DNA of 64,000 nt. Origin: Areca catechu. Lineage: Eukaryota; Streptophyta; Magnoliopsida; Arecales; Arecaceae. Under the pieces are notes generated by a model. That model was given only the letters and a program-made list of their open reading frames with translations. It made no database searches and had not been told where the DNA came from. The DNA lies in assembly GCA_021397845.1 (NCBI GenBank), contig CM038052.1, positions 140,063,854-140,127,853 of the forward strand. The letters run 5' to 3'. Made by a program: the position numbers and the translations under genes. How positions within the stretch are numbered: position 1 is the first letter of the stretch; each line of letters opens with the position of its first letter. Below, in pieces: positions 1 to 11,286 of this stretch.

Positions 1-150
1 CTGACTGGTAAAGGACTCAAATACTAAATAGACAACTCAAGTTGGCTAAGCCTATATTACAAATGGTCTCAAATGCTACTATGTAATCCACAAAGAGTTG
101 AGAAGCCTCTATCTTATTCTGGTGCCTCTAGTGTCCGCACCATAGTCACA
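1..150 (-). mobile_element. Degraded gypsy 3'-end fragment
   Basis: Read on the plus strand, this stretch resembles 15500-15640: pieces such as 'gttgaggagcctctgtcagatcctggtgcc' there match 'gttgagaagcctctat' and 'tattctggtgcctct' here. That places it at the start of the 3' LTR of a minus-strand gypsy element of the G1/G2 type. The left part lies outside the window. It is short and diverged, so the assignment rests on a by-eye match only. Confidence 0.4.
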
Positions 151-223
151 TCTAAACCCTATGTTGGTAATGTTTGTTGATTAAGCATAGTACAAAATTG
201 CCTTCCTTCATACTAATCATAAT

Positions 224-560
224 CCATGTCAAAAACTATAGTAGATTTATCATGTAACACAAGGTCTACTTTAGGGTTTGATATGATTTTTCTTTTGGTG
301 CATGTTATGTTTTATATCATGACTTATTGTGTTGCTTTTTTGTGTAATATAAGGACAACATTATTCAATCATGGCTATATGAAAATGAAGTGTCTGACTA
401 AACTAAGACATTATGGTTTGTTGTGTAACACAATGCTATAAGTGTCTTAGAGGCAAGTATTATGTTGAGAATTGCAAGGGATGCAATTGGAAAGCGATTT
501 TCCTACCCTTCAACTAATGGGTGTTTGTTGTGTAACACAAGGCATTCATGAGGAATTGGG
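224..560. repeat. AT-rich stretch with four TGTAACACAAGG-like motifs
   Basis: Copies start at 253, 343, 424 and 531, about 80 to 107 bases apart. The last two contain the perfect 13-base palindrome TTGTGTAACACAA. The stretch lies between a gypsy fragment and the recognisable leader of Copia-1, so it may be a decayed LTR or leader. No open frame here looks genuine. Confidence 0.4.
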
Positions 561-754
561 ATCTCAACCCCACTAAGGAAGCCCTGGAAGGGTTTCCCGC
601 TTACCATTGTTGAGAGTTATGGTATTCGATAGAAAATAGTGGGAGACACAATTAGATACAAAAAGTCCTTGTCTAATTATGAATATTATCATGAGTAGTG
701 TACTTATAGTTATTCTTTATTTAATATAGATTTTTACATTATTGCTTCTACTCT

Positions 755-1614
755 TTCACTATGGGGCATCTTGGATGCCAATAGTTGACCGATCCGAATT
801 ATGTGGACTAGTTGAGGAACTTGAGAGTTGGATTAGCTCAGGAGAAAATTGCTTATGTCATTGATTCTCCTGACCCACTTCTAATAGGAGAGGATACTAC
901 TAAGGAGGAAAGGGTCACATATAAAATGTGGTAGAATGATAGCATGACTGTCAAGTGCATCATGTTGGCCTCAATGATTAATAAGTTATAGAGGCAACAT
1001 GAGAAAATAGACCTCAGTCCATATTGTTTAGTCTTAAGGAGCTATATAGAGAGCATAGTCGGACTGCTCGATATAAAATATCAAAGCAGTTGTTCCAAGC
1101 ATGCATGAGTGAGGGCTCCTCTATCCAGGCACATGTCCTCAAGATGATTGACCTAATCACTCGATTAGGTCATCTAAGATTTGCGATGGATCATGAGCTT
1201 AATTAGGACCAGATCCTGTAGTCACTCCCAAATTCCTTCTCACAGTTTGTGATGAATTACCACATGAACAAGCTGAACATATCATTGCCTAAGCTGCTGA
1301 ATATGCTCAAGATAGCAGAGAGCCATTTTAAAGGTGACAAGGCTCAACGTCTTCTAATTGATGAAAAGAAGAAGCAGGCAACAATGAATGGTTCAAAAAG
1401 GAAGAAGAACCCTAAGAGTAGTTTTCGAAAGAGAAAGAAGGCAAGGAAGCCCTCTGCTGATGGGACCTGCTATCATTATGGAAAGCAAGGGCACTGGAAG
1501 ATGAATTGCAAGTTGTATCTTGCAAGTCTGAAGTTGGAAACTTGTGGAGCATCTAAAGATTTGTACATGATACAAAAAAACTTCTCATTGAGTTCTTCTA
1601 TTTCTGATTCATGA
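755..1614 (+). pseudogene. gag: Copia-1 gag (capsid/nucleocapsid), broken
   Basis: Gag forms the retrotransposon particle and binds its RNA. Translation of the three frames gives an interrupted UBN2-type gag: 'YVIDSPDP', 'RVTYKMW', 'KELYREHSRTARYKISKQLF' and 'FVMNYHMNKLNISLPKLLNM'. A basic linker follows, then a zinc knuckle CYHYGKQGHWKMNC near 1470-1512, in which the second Cys of CX2C is kept and the spacing CX2CX4HX4C is intact. There are in-frame stops at several positions, several at likely CAG or TGG codons, and a frameshift near 1020. A probable start is the ATG at 761. Not functional. Confidence 0.8.
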
Positions 1615-2636
1615 GTACTTGATACCGCATGTGGGTTTCATATCTGCAAGTCATTGTAGGGGTTGCAGAGACCTAGAAACATGAAGAGAGATGACTTCCA
1701 GCTATTTGGCGCAAGTGGTGAACCCATTTATGCTGAAGCTATTAGCACCTATTTGATGTTATTGCCATCGGCTAATATTCTTTAATTGAAAGATTGTTAT
1801 TATGTACCCAACATTATCAAAAATATTATTTCTGTACCTTTGTTGTTAAAATAAGGTTATGAAATAAATTTAAAGGGCCATGGGTGCTCGATTTTCTTCG
1901 AAAATAAATTCTTTGGTTATGGTACATTTGTAAATGGTCTTTTGATTCTATCACTCAATGATGAGGTTATGCTTGTTGAAAATAAGAAGAGAAAGAGAGA
2001 TGATGTAAATGTCACTTTTCTTTGGCATTGCTATTTGGGTCATATTGGTGAGTCTAGGATAAACAAGTTATACAACAAAAACATCTTTGATCTTTTTGAT
2101 CCTGAATCATTAGGAACTTATGAGTCCTATCTCATGGGGAAGATGATCAAGTCTCCATTCACTGGACATGAAGAAAGGGCAACTGAGTTGTTAGGTCTAG
2201 TACACATAGATGTGTGTGGTCCTATGACAACCAAGGCTAGAGGATGATACTTTTATTTCATCGGTTTTGTTGATGATTTATCGAGGTTCGGATATGTGTA
2301 TCTCTTGAAACACAAGTCTGAATCCATTAATAAATTCAAAGAGTATCAAAGTGAGGTCGAGAAATAAACTAGGCATAGTATTAAAGTCTTTTGATATGAT
2401 TGAGGAGGAGAATACTTGTCTAGTAAATTTCTTGATCATCTGAAAGACAATGGCATTATCTCTGAATGAACCCCTCCACACACACCATAGTTAAATGGTG
2501 TAGCTGAAAGGAGGAATCATACCCTGCTGGATATGGTACGGTCCATGATGTGCTTCACAGACCTTCCAGTATCCTTATGGGGTTATGCCCTAGAGATTGC
2601 TACATACATATTGACAGAGTGCAATAAGGTAATGAG
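1615..2636 (+). pseudogene. pol: Copia-1 protease, gag-pre-integrase and integrase (N part), broken
   Basis: Protease would cut the polyprotein, and integrase would insert the cDNA. After gag comes the protease-like 'VLDTACGFHIC', where the usual DTG is DTA. The gag-pre-integrase motif LWHCYLGHIGESRINKLYN starts near 2018. Integrase starts at 'HIDVCGPMTTKARG', followed by a stop, 'DLSRFGYVYLLKHKSES', a region with several stops around the second Asp, and 'LNGVAERRNHTLLDMVRSMM' carrying the Glu. The frame breaks at 'ECNKV' (about 2636) where foreign sequence enters, and resumes at 3812. Confidence 0.8.
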
Positions 2637-3811
2637 GACATTGGCAAGAGGAAGAAATTACAAACTAATGATCTTTGGTTGTAGTCCCATTTTTTTTTTT
2701 CAGGTTTTCACAAAACATGAAGCATCTCTTGAAGACCCCAATTTTATGAAGTAAATTGAAGACCCCTTCTCCAAGACCATGGGCCGACCAAGCCTTGAAG
2801 AAATTCTCTACCATGAAATCCTACTTGGAGACCCAATTTTAAAGACCATGTGGAAGGATGAGATAAAGCCAAGTGTTGCAAGGAAATAATGCCACATAGA
2901 TTTTCTAGAATTCTCTTTTTAGGATTAGTTGCTAGAAAAACTAATCTTGTAATTAGCTACCAACAAAACTTGAATTAGTTGGTCTCTTAATCCTCTTCCT
3001 TGGCCTATAAATAGGGACCAAGGCCCCCCTTTTGTAAGCATTGAATGAAGAATGAATTGAGTTGAATGAATGAAAGTTCCCTTGTTTGAGTTCTCTTCCA
3101 TTTTGCCTAGTTCTCTTAAGTTCTTCCTAGAATTTTGAGTGCTTTCTTTGATTTTCTTTGGAGTGTTGAGTTTGATCCTAAATTGGAGTGAGTGCTTTGA
3201 GATTTGGAGTGCCATAGTTCCATTCCCAAGTTCTTCTACACAATATCCAAATTGTCCAAGAAGAGGAGGAAGTGCTACCCAAAAAACTCCAGCAATTCTC
3301 TTCACTTCTCTTATTAATTCCATTATTTTCCCCTCTATTTCTTTGAATTCGACCTCACCTTGACTCTTTGAATGTTCTTCTTGGTGATTTGAACACAAAG
3401 ATGAAGGCTTCATGCCAACGATCCAAGCTCCAATGGAGAATCCAAGAAGGGAGTGGAGATCTTGCCTCTAGCCTTTAATTTTTTGAGTGGTGAGTGTTAC
3501 CCTTCCACTTGAGCTTAATTTCTCTTCATTGATGGGAAGAAAACCTCTTGATCCTTAGATCTGAGGTCATTAAAGTTTGCTTAGCCTAATTGAGGGTTTC
3601 TATGCCCTTAGATCATATCTTAAATTTTTTTGAAAAGAAGCTTGCACAAGGGTGTCAGATTTTCTTCTCACCTAGTCTCTAGCTCGAATTTCTTCATCCC
3701 TTCCACCCTTGAATTCGGCCATATTTGGAGCTCAAATGTTGATATATTGTTTCTAGGTAAGTAGATCACATCCCCACACACCCATTTCATCAAATTCGTC
3801 CCCCATCAAAA
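2637..3811 (+). mobile_element. LTR-like insertion in Copia-1 integrase (possible solo LTR)
   Basis: This 1.2 kb block interrupts the integrase between 'NKV' and 'KSTPYELW'. It has an LTR-like layout: a TATA box (cctataaatagg, near 3003), then a GA-rich start-like region and a long non-coding tail. Near its left end there are three copies of a 'gaagacccaatttt'-like motif (2738-2850). I could not fix its ends or a target duplication. It could equally be a short non-autonomous LTR element. No coding frame in it looks real. Confidence 0.5.
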
Positions 3812-4079
3812 TGCAATCAAAAGCACTCCATATGAATTATGGAAAAGAAATAGGCCAAGTCTTAAATATTTTAAGATTTAAGTTTACCCTGCTTATGTCA
3901 GGAATGTTTTTGGACATAAGTTAAGTGCTAGAGCTAACAAGTGTAGGTTTGTAGGATATCCTAAAGAAGGTATTGGCTACCTTTTCTACCACCCTACTGA
4001 GCACAAGGTTTTTGTTAATAAGCATGACACATTCTTGGAAAGAGAATTTATCCATGAAGAGAACAGTCAGAGGACATTT
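3812..4079 (+). pseudogene. pol: Copia-1 integrase tail, broken
   Basis: The copia integrase resumes with 'STPYELWKRNRPSLK', then 'FVGYPKEGIGYLFYHPTEHK' and 'VFVNKHDTFLEREFI', the usual integrase C-terminal region before the variable linker. One in-frame stop lies near 3880. It ends at 4079, where G1 inserted. The five bases CATTT (4075-4079) are repeated after G1 at 12906-12910, and the copia linker continues there. Confidence 0.8.
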
Positions 4080-5687
4080 TGGTACGGGCACCAGACTCAG
4101 AAGAAGACTTCAGAGCTCCATCTGGATCTCTGATTGACCTTGCCCGAAGAATTAGGATTTTCTGGCTTGTAATAAGGGTTGACTTGATCAACTCAATTTT
4201 AGCTTAAGTCTGTACTCCCTATAATTTATTTTGTTGAGTCATGTTGACTCAGTAGTGGTCTAGGACTTCAACCTGGGGTGTCACATTTTCGCCCAAGGCC
4301 AAGCAAGTGGGCGCCACACTCCCAGCCACACGCCTGAGTCCAGGGGGTGCCACATCTCCATCCAGTATACTCTGGTCCCCACACCACAGATAGCAGCTCC
4401 CTTCTCTCATGTGCCATTTAAGGAGAAAGCAACCAGGGATCCACAAATCAAGGGGGCGGCCCAAGACCTTCCATAAGAGCCAAGCTATGAAAGGGAAGAA
4501 ATTCTTCTTGGAGAGAACTTCAAGGAGGCACCCATTCCCTGCCAAAAATGCCCAAAACAAAGATGGGAAGGACCATGACTTAGGGAGAAAGAAAAGGAGG
4601 AGTCCAAAAGAGTTGAGCCATGGAAGGAAAGAAATCCTCTCTTGAAGAACAAAGCTTGGAGGCGCCATCTACCTTCCTTTTAAAACCCAAATCAATTTTT
4701 TTTGGAACCTTTGGCCGGCCATATGTGTAAGGATTGATCCTACAATCCTAATTTGCAGATCCCCTCCTTTAGTCCCACATGGGAAGATGTAAAACCCTAC
4801 TCTCTTGTAAAGTCCTATAAATTAAACCCCTCTTGTAAATTTTAATTAATCTGATGAATGAATTCAAGTTTTTGTGTGAGCAAACTCTGTGTTTTCTCTC
4901 TTCCGCACTTGCATCCAAGTGTTGAGCTCCGTGAGGGAGTAAATCCAGGTTCCCCAGGAACCTTGAGGAGGTGTGAGATCTCCAAACCCCAAACCCTAGG
5001 TTAGCCACTTCACTCCCAAACCCTAGCTGCCCATCATCCTTCTCTCTCCACCAAGCCCTAGCATATCCCACCTCTCACGGCCACCCTCTCCAAGTCAAGG
5101 CTGACCACCAGCATCTGGGTCCAGTCCGGATACTTCAGATCCAGAGCAATTCCCAGAGGAAGTCAGATCAACCTCTAAGAGAATCCGGATTTCAGCACAT
5201 CAACTTACAAGTTCTTCAATCTGGTAAATTCTTCCTTGAGTATCTGATTCCATCACTTGTTCTTCTTCTTTCCCAGATCTTGAGTCCAGGAGAAGCCGAC
5301 TCAGCCACAGGACTAGTATTGGAGGATCCATTGCGAAGGTATCCAACTCCGAGGATCCAACAATCTGCTCGAGAGAGTTCTTCCACCAAACTTTGTGAAG
5401 ATCACTGTCTGGTTGGTACCCTTCTCTTCTCGTTACTTCTGTCCTGTTGAAAGTTCAGAGCGAAACCCTAGGTCTAGGAGATTCTCAACCCCCAGTGATC
5501 CGTTACTTCTGAACTACTCTAATAACCTCGTTTCTTCTAAATTGTGCTTTCAATCATTACCTAGTTTCCTTCAACTTAGTTTAGCTTTACTTTGAGTCAA
5601 AGCCAATTTCTGAAATATATATAAAAAAAAAAGAATTAATCTTAATTTTCTTTCGCATCGCATCATCTTCTCTTTCGTTCTGCATCA
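4080..5687 (+). repeat. G1 5' LTR
   Basis: 1608 bases, near-identical over its length to 11287-12905. The TATA box is probably ctataaatta (4815-4824), with the likely RNA start shortly downstream. It ends TGCATCA at 5687, four bases before the primer binding site. It lacks the 12-base duplication seen in the 3' LTR. A minus-strand open frame (4249-4668) is present in both LTRs and is probably fortuitous. Confidence 0.95.
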
Positions 5688-5691
5688 TTTT

Positions 5692-5707
5692 TGGTATCAG
5701 AGCACAG
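5692..5707 (+). other. G1 primer binding site (initiator tRNA-Met)
   Basis: TGGTATCAGAGCACAG directly follows the 5' LTR after four T residues. The first 12 bases are the usual plant site complementary to the 3' end of initiator tRNA-Met, which primes minus-strand DNA synthesis. Confidence 0.95.
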
Positions 5708-6588
5708 TCTAGGGTTTCTGTTTTGCTTGCTTGTTTTAAGTCTCTCTCCTTTTACTTTGTCTGCTCGAAGTAGACTCCCCAGGACATCCGGTCCTAGGAA
5801 CGAAGCGAGGTGCAAACCTCCTCTTCCCATTCCACGGGATGTTCCTAGGGCGTGTAGGGGATCCGTTGGGTTACAACTTCGTAGCAGGAATTGTAAACGG
5901 GGAAAGCACCCTGTTTTCAGTCCATAACTATCCTGTTGCAGGAATGGTTTCTCAATGGAAGTAACTCCAAATTGTATGATTTTTGTTTTGGTAGAACCAG
6001 TATAATTGAAGATATTTTACATAATTTTTTTGTGATTTATTGGTTTCCATAAAATTTCTGAGAGTTAAATTACTGCAACTCTATTTTTGTGTTCTACTAT
6101 TCAATTATCTTGAGTGAACATCTCCTAACTCATCCTAAGGGCATTTGAGCATCTAAGATAAGGGGAGGAGTTGATAACCTCTCCTTAGACACAACCACCA
6201 CCCCCTCATTCGATCCTAAGCCTAACTTTAAAATTTATTAGACTTAATTTGCCCTAGTGGGCTAGGGACATCAACAAGTTGGGTCAAGGCTAGTGTTGAG
6301 TCAGTTTGTCTAGTTACTCTGTGTGCTTTGTACTCAGTGTCTAGAATGGTGGTTCAGGGACTATGTCCCGAAGGGCTTGTGTGCTAGTCCGCCTACCTGG
6401 CCAATCACTGATTGGTGTCTAGGATTGGCATCTAAGGACCTAACACTCCCCTTACACCTGCCTGGCTGAGTTCTGAGTTACTACAGGCTAGCTTGCCACT
6501 CTGATTGGGCATCTAGTTTGGGCTCTACGTCTAGTTAGCCCATAGTCGATTCAGTTGAGTCTCATTTTGTGTGTTTGCTTGCATCATC
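5708..6588 (+). other. G1 untranslated leader
   Basis: About 0.9 kb without a convincing frame between primer site and gag. It contains 'taatttgccctagtgggcta' (near 6247), which recurs in the leader of another gypsy element at 58580-58605 and so marks related elements. It should hold the packaging and dimerisation signals, though none can be pinpointed. Confidence 0.7.
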
Positions 6589-7791
6589 ATGTCTACCCGG
6601 AATGGAGTACCCTACCAACCTGGTCAAACCCAACCTGATTTAGAGGCCATGGTTAGAGCTCTTACTGAGAGTATGAACAAATTAAGTCAGGATATGAATG
6701 AGAATTTTGCCCAGCTTAGGGATCGAGTCCAAGTACTTTAGGAACCTAGGCATCAGAATTGAACTCCTGACCCAGATTTTAATGTGCCTCAACCTCACCC
6801 ACACCAAGATCCTAGAAGACCTTTATACAGAGATCCTGAACCTAATCATAGGAGGCCTGACCTAGAACCTGAAGATAGAGATGATAGGTTCATTCGGAAC
6901 ATCAAATTAGATGCACCCACTTTTTATGGTAGCTTAAACCCTAAGGTGTATTCTGATTGGGAGGGTGAGATGGACCAGTACTTTGAGTGGTATGCCATGT
7001 CTGAGAAAAGAAAGTTCAGGTTTGCCAAGATGAAGTTAGTACGTCAAGCTAGGTTATACTGGGGGAACATTGAGCTGACCACTAGAAGATGAAATGTAGC
7101 GCCCATAACCACTTGGCAGGGTATGAAAGAGAAACATAGAGATAAGTACCTACCCATTTCATACCAGCTGAACCTGTTTGACCAATGGCAGACTTTGAAA
7201 CAAGGAAACCGATCTATATCAGACTACATAACCACCTTTGATGAATACCTGATGAGATGTGATGTGAGTGAATCCCATGAGGTCACTTTGTCTAGGTTTA
7301 GGGCTGGACTTAGGGAAGACATAAAGAGGGAGTTGTTTCTGAGAGAGGTTACTGAGCTAGAACAAGCCTATCAGATTGCACTGAACACTGAGAAATTTTA
7401 GAGAGGACCTATGCCTTCTAGGGTTAGTGCCCCAATCCCAAGAAATGGACCTAGCCAAGTTACCCCTAGCAAGTCTAATCAGGGTATTCCCACCCCTAGG
7501 CCCATGGACAAAGGTAAGGCACCTGACACCCAAAGAACCCTTAGTATCATCTATTTTAAGTTCCAGAAGCCCGGTCATATCTCCAACCAGTGCACAGCCA
7601 TAGCTTGTTTTAAGTGCCACAAGGTAGGTCATGTTTCTAGCCAGTGCCCTCGTAGATCCCTTTACATAGAAGAAGAAGAGGAAGAGAGTTACGGACCCAA
7701 TGAAGAGTTTGAAGAAGAAGTTTATGAGGCCGGAATGAATTTGGTCGATGAGTATGAAGGAGAGGAGGAATCCACAGAGTCTGACCAATTA
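6589..7791 (+). pseudogene. gag: G1 gag, broken by in-frame stops
   Basis: It starts at the ATG of 'MSTRNGVPYQPGQTQ' (6589), the first in the long gag-pol frame. The capsid-type region includes 'FYGSLNPKVYSDWEGEMDQY' and 'SISDYITTFDEYLMRCDVSE'. Two zinc knuckles follow. The first (about 7552-7596) has lost both leading Cys residues (YFKFQKPGHISNQC). The second, CFKCHKVGHVSSQC, is intact near 7606-7647. In-frame stops are TAG 6739, TGA 6760, TGA 7090 and TAG 7399. There is no frameshift, so the decay is by point mutation. Confidence 0.9.
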
Positions 7792-8304
7792 GGGGTTGTG
7801 AGATGCATCCTATCCCAGAATAGAGTTCAGGAAGATTGGCGTAGGACTAACATCCTACAGACTTTCCTTAAACTAGGGGATAAGGTTTGTAAAATCATCA
7901 TAGATAGTGGGAGCTGTGTGAATGCCATTTCTGCTAGCACTGTCAAAATGTTAGGCTTAATCCCAGTCCCCCACCCCAACCCCTATAAGGTTTCTTGGGT
8001 AGACTCTACCTCTATACCCATCCAATCTAGATGTCATGTCCAAATCTAAATGCAATCCTATCAAGAGAAGATTTGGTGTGACATCTTGCCCATGGGGGTG
8101 AGCAGTATAATTCTTGGAAGACCTTGGTTATATGATCATGATGCCACCCTCTTAGGAAAATCCAACACCTGTGTCTTTAGTTTTAATGGGAAGAAAATCA
8201 CAATCCATTCAGTCCCTCCTAAGGACAAGGTAGCTAAAGGAACCAATAAGGTCAAAGAAATGAAGACTGGAGTGAACCTAATTAGTGCTAAAGACCTAGA
8301 ATAA
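7792..8304 (+). pseudogene. pol: G1 aspartic protease
   Basis: It continues in the gag frame. The protease active-site motif IIIDSGSCVNAIS lies at about 7894-7932 (catalytic Asp codon 7903-7905). 'WVDSTSIPIQSRCHVQI' and 'DILPMGVSSIILGRPWLYDH' follow, the usual second half with the ILGRPWL motif. Stops are TAA at 8047 and TAA at 8302. It would release gag and pol products inside the particle. Confidence 0.9.
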
Positions 8305-9291
8305 GAAATTCATAGTGGTTCACCTATTTGGATGTTGACTGCTAAGGAACTTAGGACTCCTACACCCTCAGAGCCTCCTCAGGAAGTTAAGCCTTTGTTA
8401 GAAGAATTTGAGGATGTTTTTCCCGAGGATCTGCCAGACCACCTTCCACCTCTTAGGGATATCTAGCATTCCATAGATTTAGTCCCAGGAGCTACTTTAC
8501 CCAACTTGCCCCATTATAGGATGAATCCATCTGAGCATAAGGAACTGCAAAAGCAGGTTGGAGAATTGTTAAGGAAGGGGTTCATTAGAGAGAGTCTTAG
8601 TCCTTGTGCAGTCCCTGCACTTCTAACCCCAAAGAAGGATGGCACGTGGAGGATGTGTGTTGATAGTTGTGCCATCAACAAAATCATAATCAAGTATAGG
8701 TTCCCCATCCCTAGACTAGATGACATGCTAGATATGATGGCCGGTGCAATGGTTTTTTCTAAAATTGATCACAAGAGCGGCTATCATCAGGTTAGGATTA
8801 GACCAGGGGATGAGTGGAAAACCGCTTTCAAAACTAAGGATGGTCTCTATGAATGGGTTGTTATGCCTTTTGGGTTGTCCAATGCCCCTAGTACTTTCAT
8901 GAGGATTATGACCCAAGTACTTAGAGCTTTCATAGGGAAGTTTGTAGTGGTCTATTTTGATGACATCCTGATCTATAGTAAGACCCCTGCAGACCACCTA
9001 GGCCACCTTAGACAAGTCTGTCAAGTTTTGAGGAATGATAGTCTCTACGGTAATCTCAAAAAGTGTGAATTCATGACCAGTAGAATTATCTTCCTTGGTA
9101 TTGTAGTAACCCCTGACGACGTGGCTGCCGATCCAGAAAAGATTAGGTTCATAGTCGAATGGCCAGAGTCGACTAGTATGCATGAAGTCAGAAGTTTCCA
9201 CGGCTTGGCTACCTTCTATAGGCGATTCATCAAGGGGTTTAGTACTGTAGTTGCTCCTATCACAGACTGTATTAGGAAGGGAGAATTCTAG
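8305..9291 (+). pseudogene. pol: G1 reverse transcriptase
   Basis: The gypsy RT copies element RNA into DNA. After an acidic linker ('FEDVFPEDLPDHLPPLRDI') the RT core has 'NLPHYRMNPSEHKELQKQV', 'LLTPKKDGTWRMCVDSCAIN', 'FSKIDHKSGYHQVRI', 'MPFGLSNAPSTFMRIM' and the catalytic YFDDILIYS (YFDD at 8953-8964). The metal-binding Asp residues are present (DHKSG, YFDD). In-frame stops: TAG 8464 (consensus Gln before HSIDL) and TAG 9289 (consensus Gln before WTKAA). Apart from these the fold-defining motifs are intact. Confidence 0.93.
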
Positions 9292-9771
9292 TGGACTAAA
9301 GCAGCCCATAAAGCTTTCCTAGATCTTAAGGATAGGATGACCCAGGCACCCTTTTTGAGGTTACCCGACTTTTCAAAGGTATTTGAGGTTGCCTGTGATG
9401 CTTCAGGAGTTGGTATAGGTGGAGTCCTAAGCCAAGAGAACCATCCCGTAGCATTCTTTAATGAAAAACTTAATGATGCTAAGCTTAGGTATTCTACCTA
9501 TGATAAGGAATTTTATGCGGTAGTGCAAGCTTTGCGTTACTGGAGACATTATTTGCTACTGCAAGAATTTATGCTATTTTCGGACCATGAGCCTCTTAGA
9601 TTCTTGAATTTCCAGAAGAAGCTTAACCCTAAGCATGCTAAGTGGGTAGAGTATATCCAGTCCTATACTTTTGTTTTGAAGCATAAGGCTGGGTCTGAAA
9701 ATAAAGTAGCTGATGCCCTTAGTTGTCGATCTTTGTTGTTGAATTCTGTTAGAGCTGAAGTCATAGGGTTT
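9292..9771 (+). pseudogene. pol: G1 RNase H
   Basis: RNase H removes the RNA strand of the hybrid. The motifs are 'VACDASGVGIGGVLSQ' (first Asp), 'YDKEFYAVVQALRYWRHYL' (Glu), 'FSDHEPLRFL' (Asp) and 'AGSENKVADALSCRS' (usual DALSR, with Cys inserted by change of Arg). No stop falls inside this domain. It lies in the same frame as RT and integrase. Confidence 0.9.
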
Positions 9772-10691
9772 GCGCAAATCAAAGAAGAATATGAGTCGTG
9801 TCCAGATTTTAAGACTGTGTACCAGGATCTAACTCAAGGACCATCTAGTGACCATAAGGATTATACCCTTTTAGATGGCTTTCTGTTCTTTAAGAATAGG
9901 CTTTGCATCCCTAGAACTTCTCTTAGGGAATTTTTGATTTGGGAAATTCATGCTGGAGGTTTAGCTGGCCATTTCGGAAAAGACAAAACCACCCTGGCTA
10001 TTGAAGACCACTTTTTCTGGCCTAGCTTAAAAAGAGATGTAGCACACATTGTGGCTAGATGTTGGACCTGCGTTGTTGCCAAACAGCGAAAATAGAACAC
10101 CGGCCTTTATACCCCACTCCCTGTCCCAGATCGTCCTTGGCAAGATGTGAGCATGGACTTTGTGTTAGGTTTGCCTAAGACCCATAGAAGGCATGACTCT
10201 ATCTGTGTTGTAGTAGATCGATTTTCCAAGATGGCCCATTTCTTTCCTTGTTCCCAAACATTTGATGCGTCTAAGGTAGCCACCATGTTCTTTAATGAGA
10301 TAGTTCGACTCCATGGCCTACCCAAGACCATTGTTTCAGATAGGGATGTCTGGTTCACCAGCTATTTCTGGAAAACCCTTTGGCATAAGTTAGGGACAAA
10401 ACTTAAGTTTTCAACTGCCTATCATCCCCAGACTGATGGCCAAACCGAAGTAATGAACCGTAGTTTAAGCAATCTGTTAAGGTGTCTTGTTGGTGAAAAC
10501 ATTAGGAACTGGGATTTGTATTTACCTAGAGCTGAATTTGCATACAATGACTCGGTCAATAGGTCTACAGGTAAGAGTCCATTTGAAATTGTGCATGGTT
10601 ACAAACCTCACACACCTCTTGCCTGGCTCCTTTACCAGTCCACACACGAGTCTCCGAGTCTGCCGAAGTTTTTACACAGCATATAAAAGAC
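9772..10691 (+). pseudogene. pol: G1 integrase, zinc-binding and catalytic domains
   Basis: The HHCC zinc-binding domain spans about 9950-10080 ('IHAGGLAGHFGKDKTT' to 'ARCWTCVVAKQRK'). The DDE core shows 'MDFVLGLPKTHRRHDSICVV', 'TIVSDRDVWFTSYFW' and 'YHPQTDGQTEVMNRS', so both Asp residues and the Glu are kept. A TAG at 10093 replaces the expected Gln (KQ-NTGLY). A one-base frameshift near 10640 breaks the frame before 'VSESAEVFTQHIKDLH'. It would integrate the cDNA into the genome. Confidence 0.92.
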
Positions 10692-11286
10692 TTGCATAAA
10701 GAAATTCATGCCAAAATAAATTTAAGTAATGAAACTTATAAGAAGTTGGCTGATTCTCAAAGGCGAGTCAAAACTTTTAATGAGAGAGACTATGTAATGA
10801 TTAGGTTAAGGCCTGAACGGTTTTCTCCTGGAACCGTTAGAAAGTTACATGCTAGAGGAGTTGGACCATTTAGAGTGGTGAAGAGAGTAGGATCCAATGA
10901 CTATGTGCTCAAGTTGCCTCCAGAACTAGGCATTAGCTCCATATTCAACATTACAGACCTAGTAGAGTATAGAGAGCCAGCAGTGATTCCCAGTGAGCCT
11001 TTTGAACCTAATCCTGCTCTTGAGAGTGAACCCAACCCTGTGTGTCCACCAACAAACTGGCCTGTGAGGAAAGAGCAGATTGAAAAATCCTGGATGATCA
11101 GGTTATCTCTACTCGTAATCGAGGATACCAAAGATACCTGGTCCGCTAGCAAGGATGGCCAGATTCTGATGACTCTTGGATCTCCCGAGAAGAATTACAA
11201 GAATTGGACCCAGACCTCTTGGAGAGATACCAGAGCCAACTTGATCCATACTCGACAGTGTCGAGTTCCTCCCACCCCGGGAGAAT
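10692..11286 (+). pseudogene. pol: G1 integrase C-terminus with chromodomain
   Basis: The GPY/F-type region 'YVMIRLRPERFSPGTVRKLH', 'GPFRVVKRVGSNDYVLKLP' is followed by 'SSIFNITDLVEYREP'. After a further frameshift near 11085 the frame reads 'ILDDQVISTRNRGYQRYLVR', a stop (TAG 11147, consensus Trp) and 'GWPDSDDSWISREELQELD'. That is a chromodomain-like tail, which in this group targets integration to marked chromatin. The frame runs a short way into the 3' LTR. The polypurine tract before the LTR is weak (gggagaat). Confidence 0.85.

Noticed and set aside
4249..4668. Minus-strand frame of 139 codons in the G1 5' LTR, also open (143 codons) in the 3' LTR at 11456-11887
   Set aside because: The two copies are recent duplicates of one LTR and the 12-base duplication happens to be in frame, so shared openness is not evidence of selection. 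No domain seen.
5692..5707. tRNA gene suggested by the TGGTATCAGAGC sequence at several sites
   Set aside because: Only the 3' complement of initiator tRNA-Met is present, always next to an LTR; no cloverleaf. These are primer binding sites.
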